From positions 6,633,501 through 6,697,500 of the forward strand of contig BSBM01000602.1 in NCBI GenBank assembly GCA_027924585.1: DNA of 64,000 nt, written 5' to 3'. The notes under the pieces were generated by a model. It saw nothing but the letters and a program-made list of their open reading frames with translations, was not told the origin of the DNA and ran no database searches. The position numbers were made by a program, and so were the translations under genes. This DNA is from Larix kaempferi (taxonomy: Eukaryota; Streptophyta; Pinopsida; Pinales; Pinaceae). Shown here one piece after another: positions 32,680-44,650 of this stretch (its first letter is position 1; each line of letters starts with the position of its first letter).

Positions 32680-34620
32680 CTCAACATAAATTCTTGTATT
32701 GTAAAAGAGGGATAAGTGGCTCCTAGTGCCCATAAATAGGGGTACGGGTACTCAAAACCAATGGCTTGAGGCCCCCTACACCCTTGGACCAAGTTTGGAG
32801 TCAAGTCATTAAGTTTTGATAGGGTTTTGGCCAAGTTTTCCTAAGTCAGTCAAACAATCAGGAAAAATTGCCTATAATTAAAAATGACAATTTTTTGTAA
32901 AGTGGCTAAAGTCACATGGAAAGGGGGAATTATGTTTTCCAAAGTCATATTATGCACCAAGAGGGAAATCAAAGGCAAAAATGCCCCCCCCATGTAAAGT
33001 TTCAAGAGTTTGAAGTTGTCTCCCTAAGGGGGGCACCCTCTCTCACCATGGGAATTGAGAAAATTTGAAATAAGCCAAAGCAGGGGGTCCCACCTTCATG
33101 ATTTCCTCCCTTTGGCCTAGCAATCAATTATAAAACATGGGAAGGGGGTTTTGTTCCCCCCATTTTTTGGATTATTAACCCATGGAAGTGTGCCCCCCTT
33201 CATGGGCCCCCTTTCTCTTCAAGTGACAAATATCACTCATGCAAAGGGACTCTCCCCTCTCTCTTTTTCTATAAAAGGAGGTCTCTCCTTCTCATCTGGG
33301 TTACAATCTCTTGACTCTTTCAAGCTCTCATTCTCTCTCACTCTCTTGCTCTCATTTTGCTCTCATTTTTGTGAGCCATTGTAATTTCCATCCATTTTGG
33401 CTCTCTAATAAAAAGCTTTGGAGGAAAGCTGGTGTTTCTTTGTGTTCCATGGTGGTTTGCTGTTGTGCTCCACTGTTGCTCAAGCTATTGGAGGCCAAAG
33501 AGGCAAATTTCTTTGCCTTGGTGAGATCTATTCATTTTTGTTTAAATTTCACGAGTTTTTAGATTTTGTAGTTAAGAAGTTCATTCTTTCTTGGTTGAAT
33601 AACATGATTTCTTAATTCATTGTTTGAAACATACATTTTATTAGTTTGTGTAGCAAAATCTATCAAGTTGTGGGTTACCAAAATTTGGAGAGTGGGATTC
33701 CTCGGTTGGATGCCCCATTGCTTGAAAGCCTTAAGAGCAAAGGACATTTTTTCCTCGCTTTCCACTAAAATTTCTGCACATTTTTTTACATCTTATTTAC
33801 ACTTTAAAATATTACTTAAAATACTAATTTTCATAAGTTATTTTGAGTTAGTTAATCTACAAAATTTTCAGAAATTTATGTACATAATTTTACACTAATA
33901 TTCAGTGTCCCAAAGTGATTTTGGGCACTCTTTATTGTATATTTGCTTGTTGTTTTGTGCAGGTTCTTAGCAAAATAAAGAGAGACTCTGCCAAAATTTT
34001 GGTAGAAAAGAGTTCAAAAGACCCCAAGATTCCCTACTTCAAAGGACATTGCCAAGAGGGGCCCAAAACCCCTTTCCTTTTCTCTTTCTCTCAAATTTCT
34101 GCTGCAAAATTCTTTTTCTCATTGTAAGGGCCAAGAGAATCTCTTGAGCCCACTTTCCATTTCCTCTAAGTTTCAAATATTATCTCAAAATTTTATTTAA
34201 GCCTCTCATTGCATGCAAAGGAAGTTGGGCTTTGCCCACTCTTGCATAGCTAAAGAAGAAGGCTAGGATTTAGATTTTCATTTACACTTGCAAGTTTTTT
34301 TTTTGGCCCCACTTCGTCCATTCGGAAGAGGATTGAGTGGAGGCTATTAGTTTGTTTTTTCTTTCATTTCTTTATTTGTGCCCACACCTTGCAAGAGAAG
34401 TGGCTCTGCCCATCCTTGCAATATTGTGTCGGCTAGATTTGGTTTAAAGTTCATTTTTAATTATTTATTTCAAGTAAATAAATCTTGTCCCACTTTTGCC
34501 CCGTATTTCCTCCCCTTGCCGGTTTGTCCAATCCCAAGTGAAAAGAAAGGGCAAAAGTTCGAGTCGGCTAGTTTTAATAGGCACTTTAACAACTTATTTT
34601 GAAATTGAGAAAATAAGGAT
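32680..34620 (+). mobile_element. Long LTR-like segment, probable solo LTR
   Basis: TTTTTCTATAAAAGGAGGTC near 33265 is a strong TATA context, followed by a long CT-rich leader (CTCTCATTCTCTCTCACTCT) and an AATAAAAAGC polyadenylation-like signal at 33408. Upstream there are C/G homopolymers (CCCCCCCC near 32987) and CCATGG-rich sequence. Downstream, TTTGCCCACTCTTGCA and CTGCCCATCCTTGCA repeat. This is the make-up of a long plant retrotransposon LTR. Termini are not fixed: TGTCCCTCAACA near 32674 is a possible start. No coding region is supported although short frames abound. A CT-rich host promoter is an alternative. Confidence 0.38.
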
Positions 34621-34639
34621 TAGTTGTGGAGCTAGAGGG

Positions 34640-34945
34640 GTAGAGGCTGAAGGGAGCCTCATGGCACAAATCAGCCTTCCAGTTTCTGGAAAATCAGAGA
34701 CAGTGAAGTGCATATTTTGGGACTGCCGATTCGCTAGAGATTGCTGGCAGTACACATAGGATCAACACTCTTCTTTATTTCAAGAAAAGGTGCATTGGAG
34801 AGTTGCAATCCTTGTTGACTGTAGATATCTACTGCTTGCTGACTTCACAGGAATTTGGCACTACCTCCGAGTTACTGCATTGTTCACCATATGGAAGCCA
34901 AGGTGCAAGTTTATTTTTGATAACAAGGTCAGCTCAATTCAGTGT
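34640..34945 (+). pseudogene. LINE ORF2 zinc-finger tail fragment
   Basis: The frame SETVKCIFWDCRFARDCWQY, then after a stop HWRVAILVDC and LFTIWKPRCKFIFDNK, matches the region after RT in plant L1 LINEs (zf-RVT-like). There a Glu-Thr/Ser-x-x-x-Cys, a W-x-C and an IWK-R motif recur. Only this part is present, on the strand opposite to the RNase H and ORF at 35.4-36.4 kb, so it comes from a separate insertion. Confidence 0.6.
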
Positions 34946-35370
34946 TTGTGTTGTAACTGGAAGAGGAAGAGGTATGTATGCAATGGATAGAAATTTTTAT
35001 TATATTAGACAAAGTGGCTGGGCCACACATCAAAATTACATCTGTCTGAATAATATCTGATTGTCCAGACTTCACCGTAACTAATGTAGAAGCTAGTCTA
35101 TCTTTGCAAACCACAAAACATCCTCCTGACTGAGGGAATTTAAACATTCTACTATCCAATCTATTACTATAAATGCGATAGAAAGTTCCTGACAACTACA
35201 CAAAATTGCAAAACATTCAACAAATAAGAGAAATTGGAGAATGAGCCCTCTCCATAGAGCGTGCCTGGAAATGCCTGTTCGACCTTAAGCATATGAGATT
35301 TGCCTGCTACCATGTTCATCTGGTTCTCCATCATTCCAAAGCCACACAACAGCTTCTGTATTGTCCGTTC

Positions 35371-35883
35371 CTAAGAATCGAATCTCCTTGTAAACTCAGC
35401 TTCCTGGGTTCTGTGCTCCCTCCGTTCTTGAGCAGCTTCTCTTTCAATTTGACTGAGTTGTTCTTGATACCTATGTTTGTTGTATCTCATACGATGCTTC
35501 AGAGTGGAAACCTTGTGCTGGAGAACCTTAACTTCCGCCGAGACCCTCTGTATTCCATGCTCTGGGCAGCAATTAGCAATAGAATCACTGTCAGACATTA
35601 TGCAATTCTCAAGCTGTTCCCTCCATAAGGTGGGCCGAGGATTGTAGATTTGCCATGAACAACCCTTCGAATACGAATTCACCATACAATTGACCCAATG
35701 TGACCAAAGCCTAGTCAGGGAACGCCAAGGTTTAAATGTGCTCCTCCCACATTCCCATATGATGAGGCTGTCTTTCATCTTTAACTTCATCCTGCAAACA
35801 TCAACTCTCACCTCATACTTGAGTACCTGATTCATCGTGGGATTTATCATTGAAAGGACTAAATTTGATATATCGTACTGCAT
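35371..35883 (-). CDS. ORF downstream of LINE RNase H, coiled-coil C terminus
   Basis: An uninterrupted 170-codon frame lies just 3' of a LINE RNase H relic on the same strand. The N-terminal ~110 residues are basic with many Trp (IIWECGRSTFKPWRSLTRLW). The C-terminal ~60 residues form a charged coiled coil with CCPEHGIQRVSAEV, KVLQHKVSTLKHRMRY and QIEREAAQERREHRTQEAEF. I recognise no family. A PEH-x-(I/L)-Q-x4-E phrase also occurs in the ORF at 51693-52281, which likewise follows a LINE RNase H. It may be a LINE-encoded accessory ORF or a chance open frame. The start Met is arbitrary. Confidence 0.35.
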   Translation of the reverse strand: MQYDISNLVLSMINPTMNQVLKYEVRVDVCRMKLKMKDSLIIWECGRSTFKPWRSLTRLWSHWVNCMVNSYSKGCSWQIYNPRPTLWREQLENCIMSDSDSIANCCPEHGIQRVSAEVKVLQHKVSTLKHRMRYNKHRYQEQLSQIEREAAQERREHRTQEAEFTRRFDS

Positions 35884-36009
35884 TTACTGGAGCACAGCTG
35901 CCTTCGCCACCTATTGCCCTGATATCCCAAGTTTTTCCCACGTTCTAACATCATATTGCATGACGAACACACTTGGTGCTATGATGATTGCATAAAATTC
36001 CGGGCTTTG

Positions 36010-36390
36010 TTAATTCATCAACAACTCCTGTTTGAGTCTGTCCATCCGATTTGCATGGGCATCTGCATCTTTATTTAGACCCCACATAATATGAAAAAGC
36101 CGATATCCTTGAAGAGATTTCAGGAGAGAGTTCACTCGGGCGATAACTCATTGCAAATGAAAATGTTTTGGTTCTGCTTTGGCATGACATAGGCTAATGA
36201 TATAGTATGAATCCCCAAAGATATAGACCTCTGAGACCCCTTCCTGCTTCACAATTGACAACCCTTGCAGAATAACCAAAGCCTCTGCTTGGTTGTGGTT
36301 CTACCTAAACCCCAGGCGAATCCAAAAATTCTTTGTCCTTCGGGATCAAGGAGAGTACCTCCCGCTCCTGCTGCCCCCGAGGTATATATG
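36010..36390 (-). pseudogene. LINE RNase H domain relic
   Basis: The minus strand reads GAGGTLLDPEGQRIFGFAWG, then after a small shift VYIFGDSYYIISLCHAK and GYRLFHIMWGLNKDADAHAN, ending LLMN before TAA at 36010. The GDS Asp and the N-x-D-A-x-x-H-A closing motif are those of the plant L1-type RNase H. A stop and at least one frameshift break it. RT is missing upstream, so the copy is truncated. Confidence 0.72.
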
Positions 36391-36738
36391 CAATTGTTGG
36401 CTGAAGGCTTAGCATCTTCATGCAATTGTTGGATAAAGGATTTCTTCTCATTAAAGATGCTAAAGACCTAGATGCTATGGCATATTCTGATTTTATTCCT
36501 GCTTTATTGGTGTTGAGTAAGAGGATATATTTATGATTGTGTATACCCTTCCAATTTTTCCTCTTCATTTGTAAATATTTCTATGTTAATATAAGATGTA
36601 TTTTAAAAAATAATCTCTGAACTACTGTAAAAATGAATGGAAACCCACATTGTATGATGGATCTCATCAAGAAGGGTTGGAAGTATGTCTAGCATCAATA
36701 TTCAGTTCTTGTCCAGGAAAGAATTCATTTGTGGGAAG
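36391..36738. other. Spacer between LINE relic and Copia LTR
   Basis: No coding similarity. It ends with GGAAG, the bases next to the Copia LTR terminus; a matching target copy could not be found because the other end of that Copia is missing. Confidence 0.4.
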
Positions 36739-37952
36739 TGTTAAAATTTACCAATTTTAATAGTAACAGATTGTAAATAAAATAGTGCAGAGATAGCTAG
36801 CAGTAAACACACATCCACAAAATTTGAACACAATATTTTTCACGAGGAAACCTTTCAAGGACAAAAACCCCAATTCAATTAATAATAATTTATCTCCTAA
36901 ATGAGATGACTGAGTTTGTACAATAATAGGCTAAGAACAAGCCTTTTCAACAAATCAGAATTTGTTTCATTGATCAAGAAGAACACTGATGAAGACAAGC
37001 TTCCTGTACAAGTCTGCTCTGTCATCAAATTGCCTTCCTACCATCTGCCTGTTCATTACTGATTTCTGATATATACCCTACTGAGGGTGCCATGACCTGT
37101 CCAAGCCTTTTCCAGGACTGCCAATACCTGTTCAAGCCTTTTTCAATGCTGTTGTGACCTGCTGTAGGTTGTGGGTGCCCTAATGGGGCTGCCGAGTGCA
37201 CAAGAAGATCCCAAATGAATTCAAGTGGCAGCTTTAGACCAACAAAAAGATTTGGAGCTTGACTTCTTCAAGGAATAGGAACCAACAGAAAAACAATCAC
37301 CCACGAGCTGATCTAAAGGAGCAGAGCAGATGTATGCTAAATCGATGGAGTAAAATAAGAAGTTTTCTTTCTTATTTATAATGAACCAAGTGGCAAAAAA
37401 TAATTTCATCAAGTGGAGCCAACCTGAGACTTTATATCCTTTTAATTTCATTTGAGGCCGACCTATGATCATATAAATTATTTTTTTAGTTTTCTTCAAA
37501 TGGTGCGTACATGGACCAAGTCAAGTTAAGCTTGGGTTTCATGGTTCTTCAAGTGATTCACAATAAGTCATTCAGGTGTTCTTCAAGGTTTTCAATGATC
37601 TATTCATGTCCACTCCAAGTGCATCATCATAAGGAGAATTATTAATTGCTTTTACTTCACCCTCCTTATTGCCACCAAGATCAAGTGATAGGTATTTCCA
37701 CACGCGTTGATCAGTCCCTTGAGAAGGTTCCATAGCCCATAGATCAATGAAAGGAGTACACCACTTGCCTAGACCCGGTCTAAGGCTTATAGTGAAATCC
37801 TGGTAACTGACCAGGTGCCTCCATTCTCCCAGAGAATGGCTCTCAGCCCCAGTATGAGCTTCCAATCCCAGACTGGATCAATATTCTGGTATTTGACCAG
37901 GTGCCTCCATTCTCCCAGAGAATGGCACTCGATGCTGCTAAGAAAATCAACA
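36739..37952 (-). repeat. Copia 3' LTR (minus orientation)
   Basis: On the minus strand it starts TGTTGATTTTC right after the tract GAGAGGGAG and ends AATTTTAACA. The U5 phrase GGGGTTTTTGTCCTTG and GGTTTCCTCGTG lies near 36835-36875. In its U3 a 32-bp direct repeat GACCAGGTGCCTCCATTCTC... occurs at 37809-37840 and 37895-37926. No second LTR is in the window. Confidence 0.8.
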
Positions 37953-40900
37953 CTCCCTCTCAGCGAGAGGGTCATTATCTGCAATACCGAGCTTGTCTCG
38001 AAAGTGCACAAGCTTTGTCAACGACAAAGGCTTGGTCAATATGTCAGCAACCTGTTCGTCTATACGGATGTACTAGAGCTTCATGGCACCTCCCTGTACC
38101 ATATCTCTGATGAAGTGATACTTCATCTGAATGTGCTTTGACCTGTCGTGAAATACAGGGTTCTCTGAAAGCTTAATGCAACTCCGATTATCGCAATGAA
38201 TAATAGTTGGCTCAAGCTTTCCACCAAACAAGTCAGAGAGAAGCTTTCTAAGCCAAACTGCTTCTCTGCAGGCATCACTGGTAGCAATATACTCAGCTTC
38301 AGCTGTGCTCTGAGATTTGGAACCTTGTTTTCTGCTGGACCAAGAGATCATGGCTGATCCCAAACTAAAACAATACCCTAATGTGCTTTTCTGGTCCACT
38401 GCACTGCCAGCCCAATTGGAGTCAGCATATCCAAGTAGCATTACTCCACTATTAGAGGTATATCTGAGCCCATAAGTAATAGTACCTTGCAAATATCTGA
38501 GCACATGTTTGGCAGCTATCCAGTGTATGTGCTTTGGCTCGAACATGAACCGACTCAATGCATTCCCTGCATAACAAATATCTGGTCTTGTATGCACTAG
38601 ATACATCAAAGATCCAATAAGTTGACGATACTGAGTAGGATCCATTGCCTTTGAATAAGTAGCCGAGTCACGTAACTTCTTCAGGTTTGATGTCATGGGA
38701 ACACTCATGGGTTTGCAGTCATGCATCCCAAACCTCTGCAAGATATCGACTGTATACTTCCCTTGAGACAGGAAGATCTCCTCTGGCTTCTACCAGACCT
38801 CTAAACCAAGAAAATAGTGCATGAGTCCCAGATCTTTCATCTCAAATTCTGAATTAAGCTCCCTTTTGCACTGAGCTATCAGTTGCTCCTCTCCAGTAAG
38901 GAACAATTCATCCACATATAGGACTAGGATCAAGACATGGTTTTGAACAACCTTAAAGTAAAGGTTGGAATCAACAGTACTCTTGGAGAATCCCAAACTG
39001 TGAAGGTAACCATAAATCCTAGCATACCAGACCCTTAGGGCCTGTTTGAGTCCATACAAAGCTTTCTTTAGCTTGCACACATGAGACTGCATTTCATGAG
39101 TCACAAAACCTTCAGGTTTCTCAATGTAGACCTCTTCTTCAACTTCTCCATTAAGAAAAGCTGTCTTTACATCCATTTGATGGAGCTTCCATCCAAAGAC
39201 AGCAGCGAGGGAGATAATGGTCCTGATGGTGGTATACCTGGCAACAGGAGCAAATGTTTCATCATAGTCTATGCCTTCCTTTTGTGAGAAACCACGTGCA
39301 ACAAGTCTTGCCTTATATTTCTCAATGCTGCCATCAGCAGCATGCTTGATTTTGTAGAGCCATCTAGAAGTCACCACAGACTTCCCTTTTGGTCTAGGAA
39401 CAATTTCCCACACATCATTTTTCATAATGGAATTATATTCTTCTATCATGGCATCAATCCATACCTGATGAGTTTCTGCTTCTTTGAATGTAGAAGGTTC
39501 TGCATCAATGAGCTTACTCATAAGACCTGAGTACTTTAGGGGCTTCTTGCTTTCTCTAAATGTCCCAGAAGGAGCTTTATGCTTCTTTGCTTCTTGCAAT
39601 GTCTCACAAAACCAAGCAGGTCTTCTCTTGGAAGGAGGAGCCTCAACTAGTTCTTCAGCTGGTCTATCTGGAATTCGAGGCTCATCTTCTTCCTCCCTCT
39701 GAATCTCTGAAAAAGGAGAGTTTGGAATGTCGGAAAGAGATTCTTCTGTATCTTTTGGAAGCTCTTCGGAGTGGCGAAAAACAGCTTCCTCATGAAATAT
39801 CACATCTCTGCTGACTTCAATGTACCTTTGAATAGGAACATAGATGCGGTAGGATTTTGAATTTCCACTGTACCCAACAAATGTGCCTTTCTTTCCAGAA
39901 GGCTCCAGCTTCAATCTCTTTTCTTTTGGCACATGGATGTAGACTGGAGTGCCAAAGATCCTCATGTGGTCAACTGTAGGTTTTTTACCTGTAAAAACTT
40001 CTTCTCAAGTCTTTTCTCCCAAAATGGCATGAGGACTTCTGTTTTGAATGTAGACAACAGTACTAGCAGCCTCAACCCACAGAGGCAAAGGAAGATCTAG
40101 ATCACATAACATGGCTTTAGTAGCCTCACATACTATTCTATTCTTCCTTTCTGCAACCCCATTCTGTTGGAGGTTGTAAGGTAGAGTCAACTCCTTCTTG
40201 ATTCCAGCTTCTCGGAAACAGTCATCAAAATCATTAGATTCAAACTCACCTCCATTGTCTGACCTTGAGATACGACTGTGTCTTTTTGTCTGATTTTCAA
40301 TCAGTGCCTTGAACTCCTTGAACTTATCAAAAGTTTCATTTTTAGCCTTTAGAAAGTAGATCAATGATTTACGAGAGTAATCATCAATGAACAGTACATA
40401 GTATAAACAACCACTTAAAGAAGGTGAAGACATGGGTCCTCAAATGTCAAAATGAATCAACTCTAAAATCCCTTTTGAATTGTTGTTACTCTTTGAAAAA
40501 GACTTCTTGGTATTTTTACCAGGGGCACAACCTTTACAAATACCACTATGTTCATTAGAAAACTCAGGCATACCTGTAACCATCTTTTGAAGACCAAGGA
40601 GGGTTGTATAATGAAGGTGCCCAAACCTTCGGTGCCATAACTCACAAGGGTTGATTGTACTGTGAACCAATGCTTGAGTAGAATGCCCAGATGCCTTGTA
40701 AAGGCCTCCCTCTCGAACCCCATTCAATTCTACTGCACTCAACCTTTCATTCTTTGACCACAGAAGAACATTTTTATCCATGAATATAACTCTGTAGCCT
40801 TTATCTTCCAAGCCAGCAACTGAAAGGAGATTCTTCTTCAAGCCTGGAACATATAGTATGTCTTCAATGTGCAACATGGTCCCTGAATCAAGTTGAAATG

Positions 40901-41099
40901 AAACTGAGCCCACTCCCTCAATTTTGTAGGTGGAGTCATCTCCAAGTTCTACTTGAGTGGCAAACTTCTTCTTTCTGTAGCTTGTAAGAACTTCACGGGA
41001 ACCAGTCATATGTTTTGAGGCTCCACTATCCACCAACCAAGAATTTGAAAGGCTGGATAGTTTCCATGTGGATTGTGTGCGAACTAAGACTGGCTCCAT
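37947..41099 (-). pseudogene. Copia protease-integrase-RT-RNase H, four nonsense codons
   Basis: One reading frame runs from MEPVLVRTQSTWK (41099) to a TGA at 37947 with no frameshift, broken only by stops at 40440, 40005, 38790 and 38073. Protease WLVDSGASKHMTG is intact. Integrase has a His/Cys finger (WHRRFGHLHY...CKGCAPGK) and the acidic triad in FIDDYSR, SDNGGEFES and NGVAERKNR. RT has KTAFLNGEVEEEVYIE, but the catalytic box reads YVDEL, the second Asp being Glu. RNase H has LLGYADSNWAG and STAEAEYIATSDACREA. The C terminus overlaps the polypurine tract. Single-base changes could explain every stop. Confidence 0.93.
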
Positions 41100-41245
41100 T
41101 GTTAGTCAACTTGTGATTGTCCACACAAGGCGAAGCCAAGGGGATCAATGAATTAGGTACCTCCAAAACAAATGTAGAGTGAAGTCTTGCTCGTATAGTT
41201 TGGTTTATTGGCCCTTCAGGTTCAGGATGTGAATCCTTCTTATGT

Positions 41246-41787
41246 CACCAGTAGTCACGAACGAAAGGCATCGAGCAATCTTGGACAAGGTGTCCATAGA
41301 CATAACACCAGTTGTAATGGAACAACAGTCCAATGTAGTCAAGGTCCTGAGAAATGGTATAAGAATCCCTTGTGATGTTGATTTTGTCCGATAGACTGTC
41401 CCTGATATCAAGGTCGACTAGAATCTTTACAACCGCCATATCCCCAGTAACCTCGAAGCTGTTGTCCGACAGGAGAAATAATCCCAGTGACTCTCCAATA
41501 AGAGCAAATATCTTTGGACTCCATAGTTCAAGCGGTAAACCCGAGAGATTCACCCAAGTAGGGTGGGAGTAAGTCTTCTCCGTACGAGCGTCAAAATCCG
41601 GTATCCATCTCTTAACCTTGAATGGCATAGTCCCCCAGAACCAGTGGCCTTCAAGGATCCTTTTTGCGTTTACAGAGGTTCTGAGGATAGCTCCCAACCA
41701 TCCTTTTGAGATCCCAAAACATTGAGGGGCATAATAAAAAAAATTCCAATTGTTTGCAACCCACGTACGAAAGGTGGTTAGTGCCAT
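41246..41787 (-). pseudogene. LINE ORF1 fragment (DUF4283/zinc-knuckle type)
   Basis: The 180-codon frame resembles plant L1 LINE ORF1 and related DUF4283 proteins. It shows ILEGHWFWGTMPFKVKRWIP, then PTWVNLSGLPLELWSPKIFA and LIGESLGLFLLSDN, and ends with the knuckle-like CYVYGHLVQDC. In a CCHC knuckle the Tyr after the first two spacers would be Cys, so metal binding is doubtful. The frame stops at 41245 and the DNA then joins the Copia protease. ORF1 would bind LINE RNA. Confidence 0.68.
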
Positions 41788-43620
41788 ACTACCACCACAG
41801 AAGCGGCCAACTATGGTTGTTCAGACATCGAAAAAAATTTGAACATCGGCACATCCTCACCCAGAGCAAGATTAGCCTTTGGATTCCGTTTAACGCACCT
41901 TCTGCGCTTTATACCTATAGGGGTTAGACTGACACCCAGGTCCGGACCCTTTGCAGAAGATGGTTCACCAAAGAAAAGGCTCGAGCGCTCTATAGAGCCT
42001 AAAGAATAGTGGGAGTCAGGAACCTGGATAGGAAAAGTACCGACACCATGGGAAAATGGGGGAGGATGAAAGGTGGCGGGATATTAAATACTTTCCTCCT
42101 CGGCGAGTGTGATCTTGTTGATAATGAGGGTCAATTTCCCAAGGCACATAGGAAGGTTCCATGTGTCCTATGTCATAAAGGCAGTACTTGGGAAAGGGTT
42201 AAAAAAGTAGGTCTGACAACAACAACACGGTGATGGAAGTCCCTCTAGTTGATGTCTAATAAAAAAAACTGGAAGAAAAAATAAGAGTCGACCATCAAAA
42301 GGTTAAGGATAAATCCAAAAAAAGAGACCGCTACCTACCATGTGTAAAAAGCACATATACGCCATTAAGCGCATACAAACACAAGCCTTCGATATATGGG
42401 CTCTGCAAACCCAGATATCCACTGGAACCTAGAAACACCGCCATGCATGAAAATCCTCGCCGCCATACACCTATATAAAGTGAAATACAACTTAATATAT
42501 TTGTGTAAGTATCAAGATTTTATGATATAATACATCACCTTAAGTGTTTAACATTTATCTAAGTGTTTAATAATTATAATATAATACAATGTTTATAACA
42601 TAAGATTTAAGTGTTTAACAATTATTTTCTTAGACATTAAATCAATTAGTCTCAACTTTAGAACTATATAAATGATTCACTACCTAAAACACAATGCCTA
42701 TATTTGCAAATTTTATAGTGTAAATTATATTGCATTATGGATTAAGCCCATTATTGACCTAATTTACAATGCAATCATAGAAGGCAATATCACAAGAGCA
42801 TGGAAGACAATCCCACCTATCTAATAATTTATCTAGGTATACCCCTGGCCACCAACATATTGATCATGAACATCAACATTAATCAAGTAGCTCAATAATT
42901 AAATCAATTTAACCACATTCTAATGAATCACCATTTAATATTATAATTATAATACATAGTAATAAATAACATCTGCATTTACTGGTGATTACTAGTTTAC
43001 ACTTAGTCTTCTCACAGTCACATGAAATTGCTGACTTTACAATTTCTTTAACACTGCCTACCTAGTGGAAGACCACATTAGACACTTTTGTCCAGGCCGG
43101 TGCTAAGCAAGCCAAAATAATACAAAGCACTTGTCCCATTTTAACTCTACCTTTATATTATCACAAATCATAAATCAGTTTACCTTCTTATTATTATAGA
43201 TCTAGAATATTATACATTTGGGAATGACCACATTTTTGTCATACACCTTCATTTTGATCCCTTGAAGATAGATGGAGTGTCCACTCGAAATGTTGGGCAT
43301 TTCTAAAACCTTAACATAGTGTAATTCCACAAACTTCAACACAATGATAATCTATATAAAATGAAATGGAATAGTCCAGAGAACAAAGAACAATACTTGT
43401 AATGAACTATCGTATCAAACAAAGCCTGTAGTACAACATAATACATATTTTTTCAAAGTTTTGTAAATGAATGTAACTATCTTACATAACACATACATAT
43501 CATAATTGTGTAAATGGGTGCAACTATCATAGATGGATAATTTTCTCCTACTATTAAAACAAGTTATATGAATAATTAGAAAATAAATATATGTGAGATG
43601 GATAGGTAAAAGTAATCAAA
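41788..43620. other. No gene recognised; AT-rich after 42480
   Basis: 41788-42480 is closer to 45-50% G+C and may be the LINE ORF1 5' side, but I find no motif. From 42480 on, it is AT-rich with short repeats such as TAAGTGTTTAA(C/T)A near 42540-42620. No RNA gene seen. Confidence 0.4.
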
Positions 43621-43629
43621 ACTTTGTAT

Positions 43630-44240
43630 TTGTTTTTAACAAAAAAAAACAAATCAATATTCTTTATGGTGGGTTGTCACTACTTTTGTATAATGCCAAA
43701 ATGCCAATTTAGAATATGACGTTTGTTTAAAAAAACAAATCAATATTCTTTATGGTAAGTTGTCACTATTTCTATATAATGCCAAAATGCCAATTTAGAA
43801 GAGATTTGGTGAAGCTCTAGCATAAATCTATGGTTAAAAAATTATTTAACCTAAAAAATCTCTAACCACATGATTGTTAATTTTTTAACAATGTAACAAT
43901 TGTCACATTGGTGACTCTATCATCCCTAATACTCTTGAAACTTGCGATGTCTTGGAATTATCAAAGTTGCTTTGTGATCATGTGCTTCACTTGTCCTTTT
44001 TCTTTTTTTCCTTATTTATTTTTGTTTTTGAAATTGAAAAAAAACAATTTCTTTACTTTTTCTTTCTTTGTATATGTTTTTAGAGAGCAAAGAAATATTC
44101 TCTAGGGCGAGTTGTTATTATTTTTTCTTTATATGTTTTCAGAAAGCTAACGAATTTTTTTAGGGCGAGTTGTTATTATTTCTTTGTATTTGTCTTTATT
44201 ATACCGGCCAAAGCAGGTATATAGCAATCGGTTAGGTTGT
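43630..44240. repeat. Degenerate long repeat family, block 1
   Basis: CAATATTCTTTATGGTGGGT and TAATGCCAAAATGCCAATTT occur at 43656-43775 region twice about 90 bp apart. They continue into CATGATTGTTAATTTTTTAA and CAATTGTCACATTG. The same phrases recur in 47370-49430. Non-coding, pyrimidine-rich downstream (44000-44130, with TAGGGCGAGTTGTTATTATT twice). Confidence 0.65.
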
Positions 44241-44650
44241 AATTTTTTTATTTTTTTTTCTGATAAATTTTTTTCCATAGTTTTTCTATAGTTTCCATAA
44301 TTTAAAAATTAAATAATATTTTTTATAATTTTAAAATATATTAATAATTTTTCATTGGACAAAAACTATTAAAATATTATGTTAATAATTTATGATTGGT
44401 TAAAAAGTCTAACAAGACTAATTTCCTCTGTTGTGAGGTTTAATTGTAAGAATTTTAAAATAGATTAGAAATTTTAAAATAAATATTTTTTTAATTGATG
44501 CCACGTCGCACTGGTTTGTAAGTACAGCCCTGCTATGCTGCTTTCCGCTGGTTCTACCGTCAAATGTCCCCTCAACCTCGACCTCGGAACCCTAACGTCG
44601 TGGGATGAAGGTGACTTTCAATTAATGTAATGATATATAATCGTCGAGAG

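Larger units (their letters stand above)
36739..41099 (-). mobile_element. Ty1/Copia retrotransposon, 5'-truncated, minus strand
   Basis: Reading on the minus strand, protease, integrase, RT and RNase H run in Copia order, then a polypurine tract and one LTR. Gag, PBS and the 5' LTR are missing. Upstream of the protease the DNA switches to a LINE ORF1 fragment in the same orientation, so the 5' part was lost or replaced. Confidence 0.88.

Noticed and set aside
33151-33615. Overlapping frames rich in Ser, Leu and Phe
   Set aside because: They arise from a CT-rich leader downstream of a TATA-like site; low complexity and no protein signature.
34496-34759. 87-codon frame read as a gene
   Set aside because: Only its last ~25 residues match a LINE zinc-finger tail; the first part is LTR-like DNA.
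36739-41787. A single intact element from 36739 to 41787
   Set aside because: The part beyond 41100 is LINE ORF1-like, not Copia gag, and no second LTR exists.
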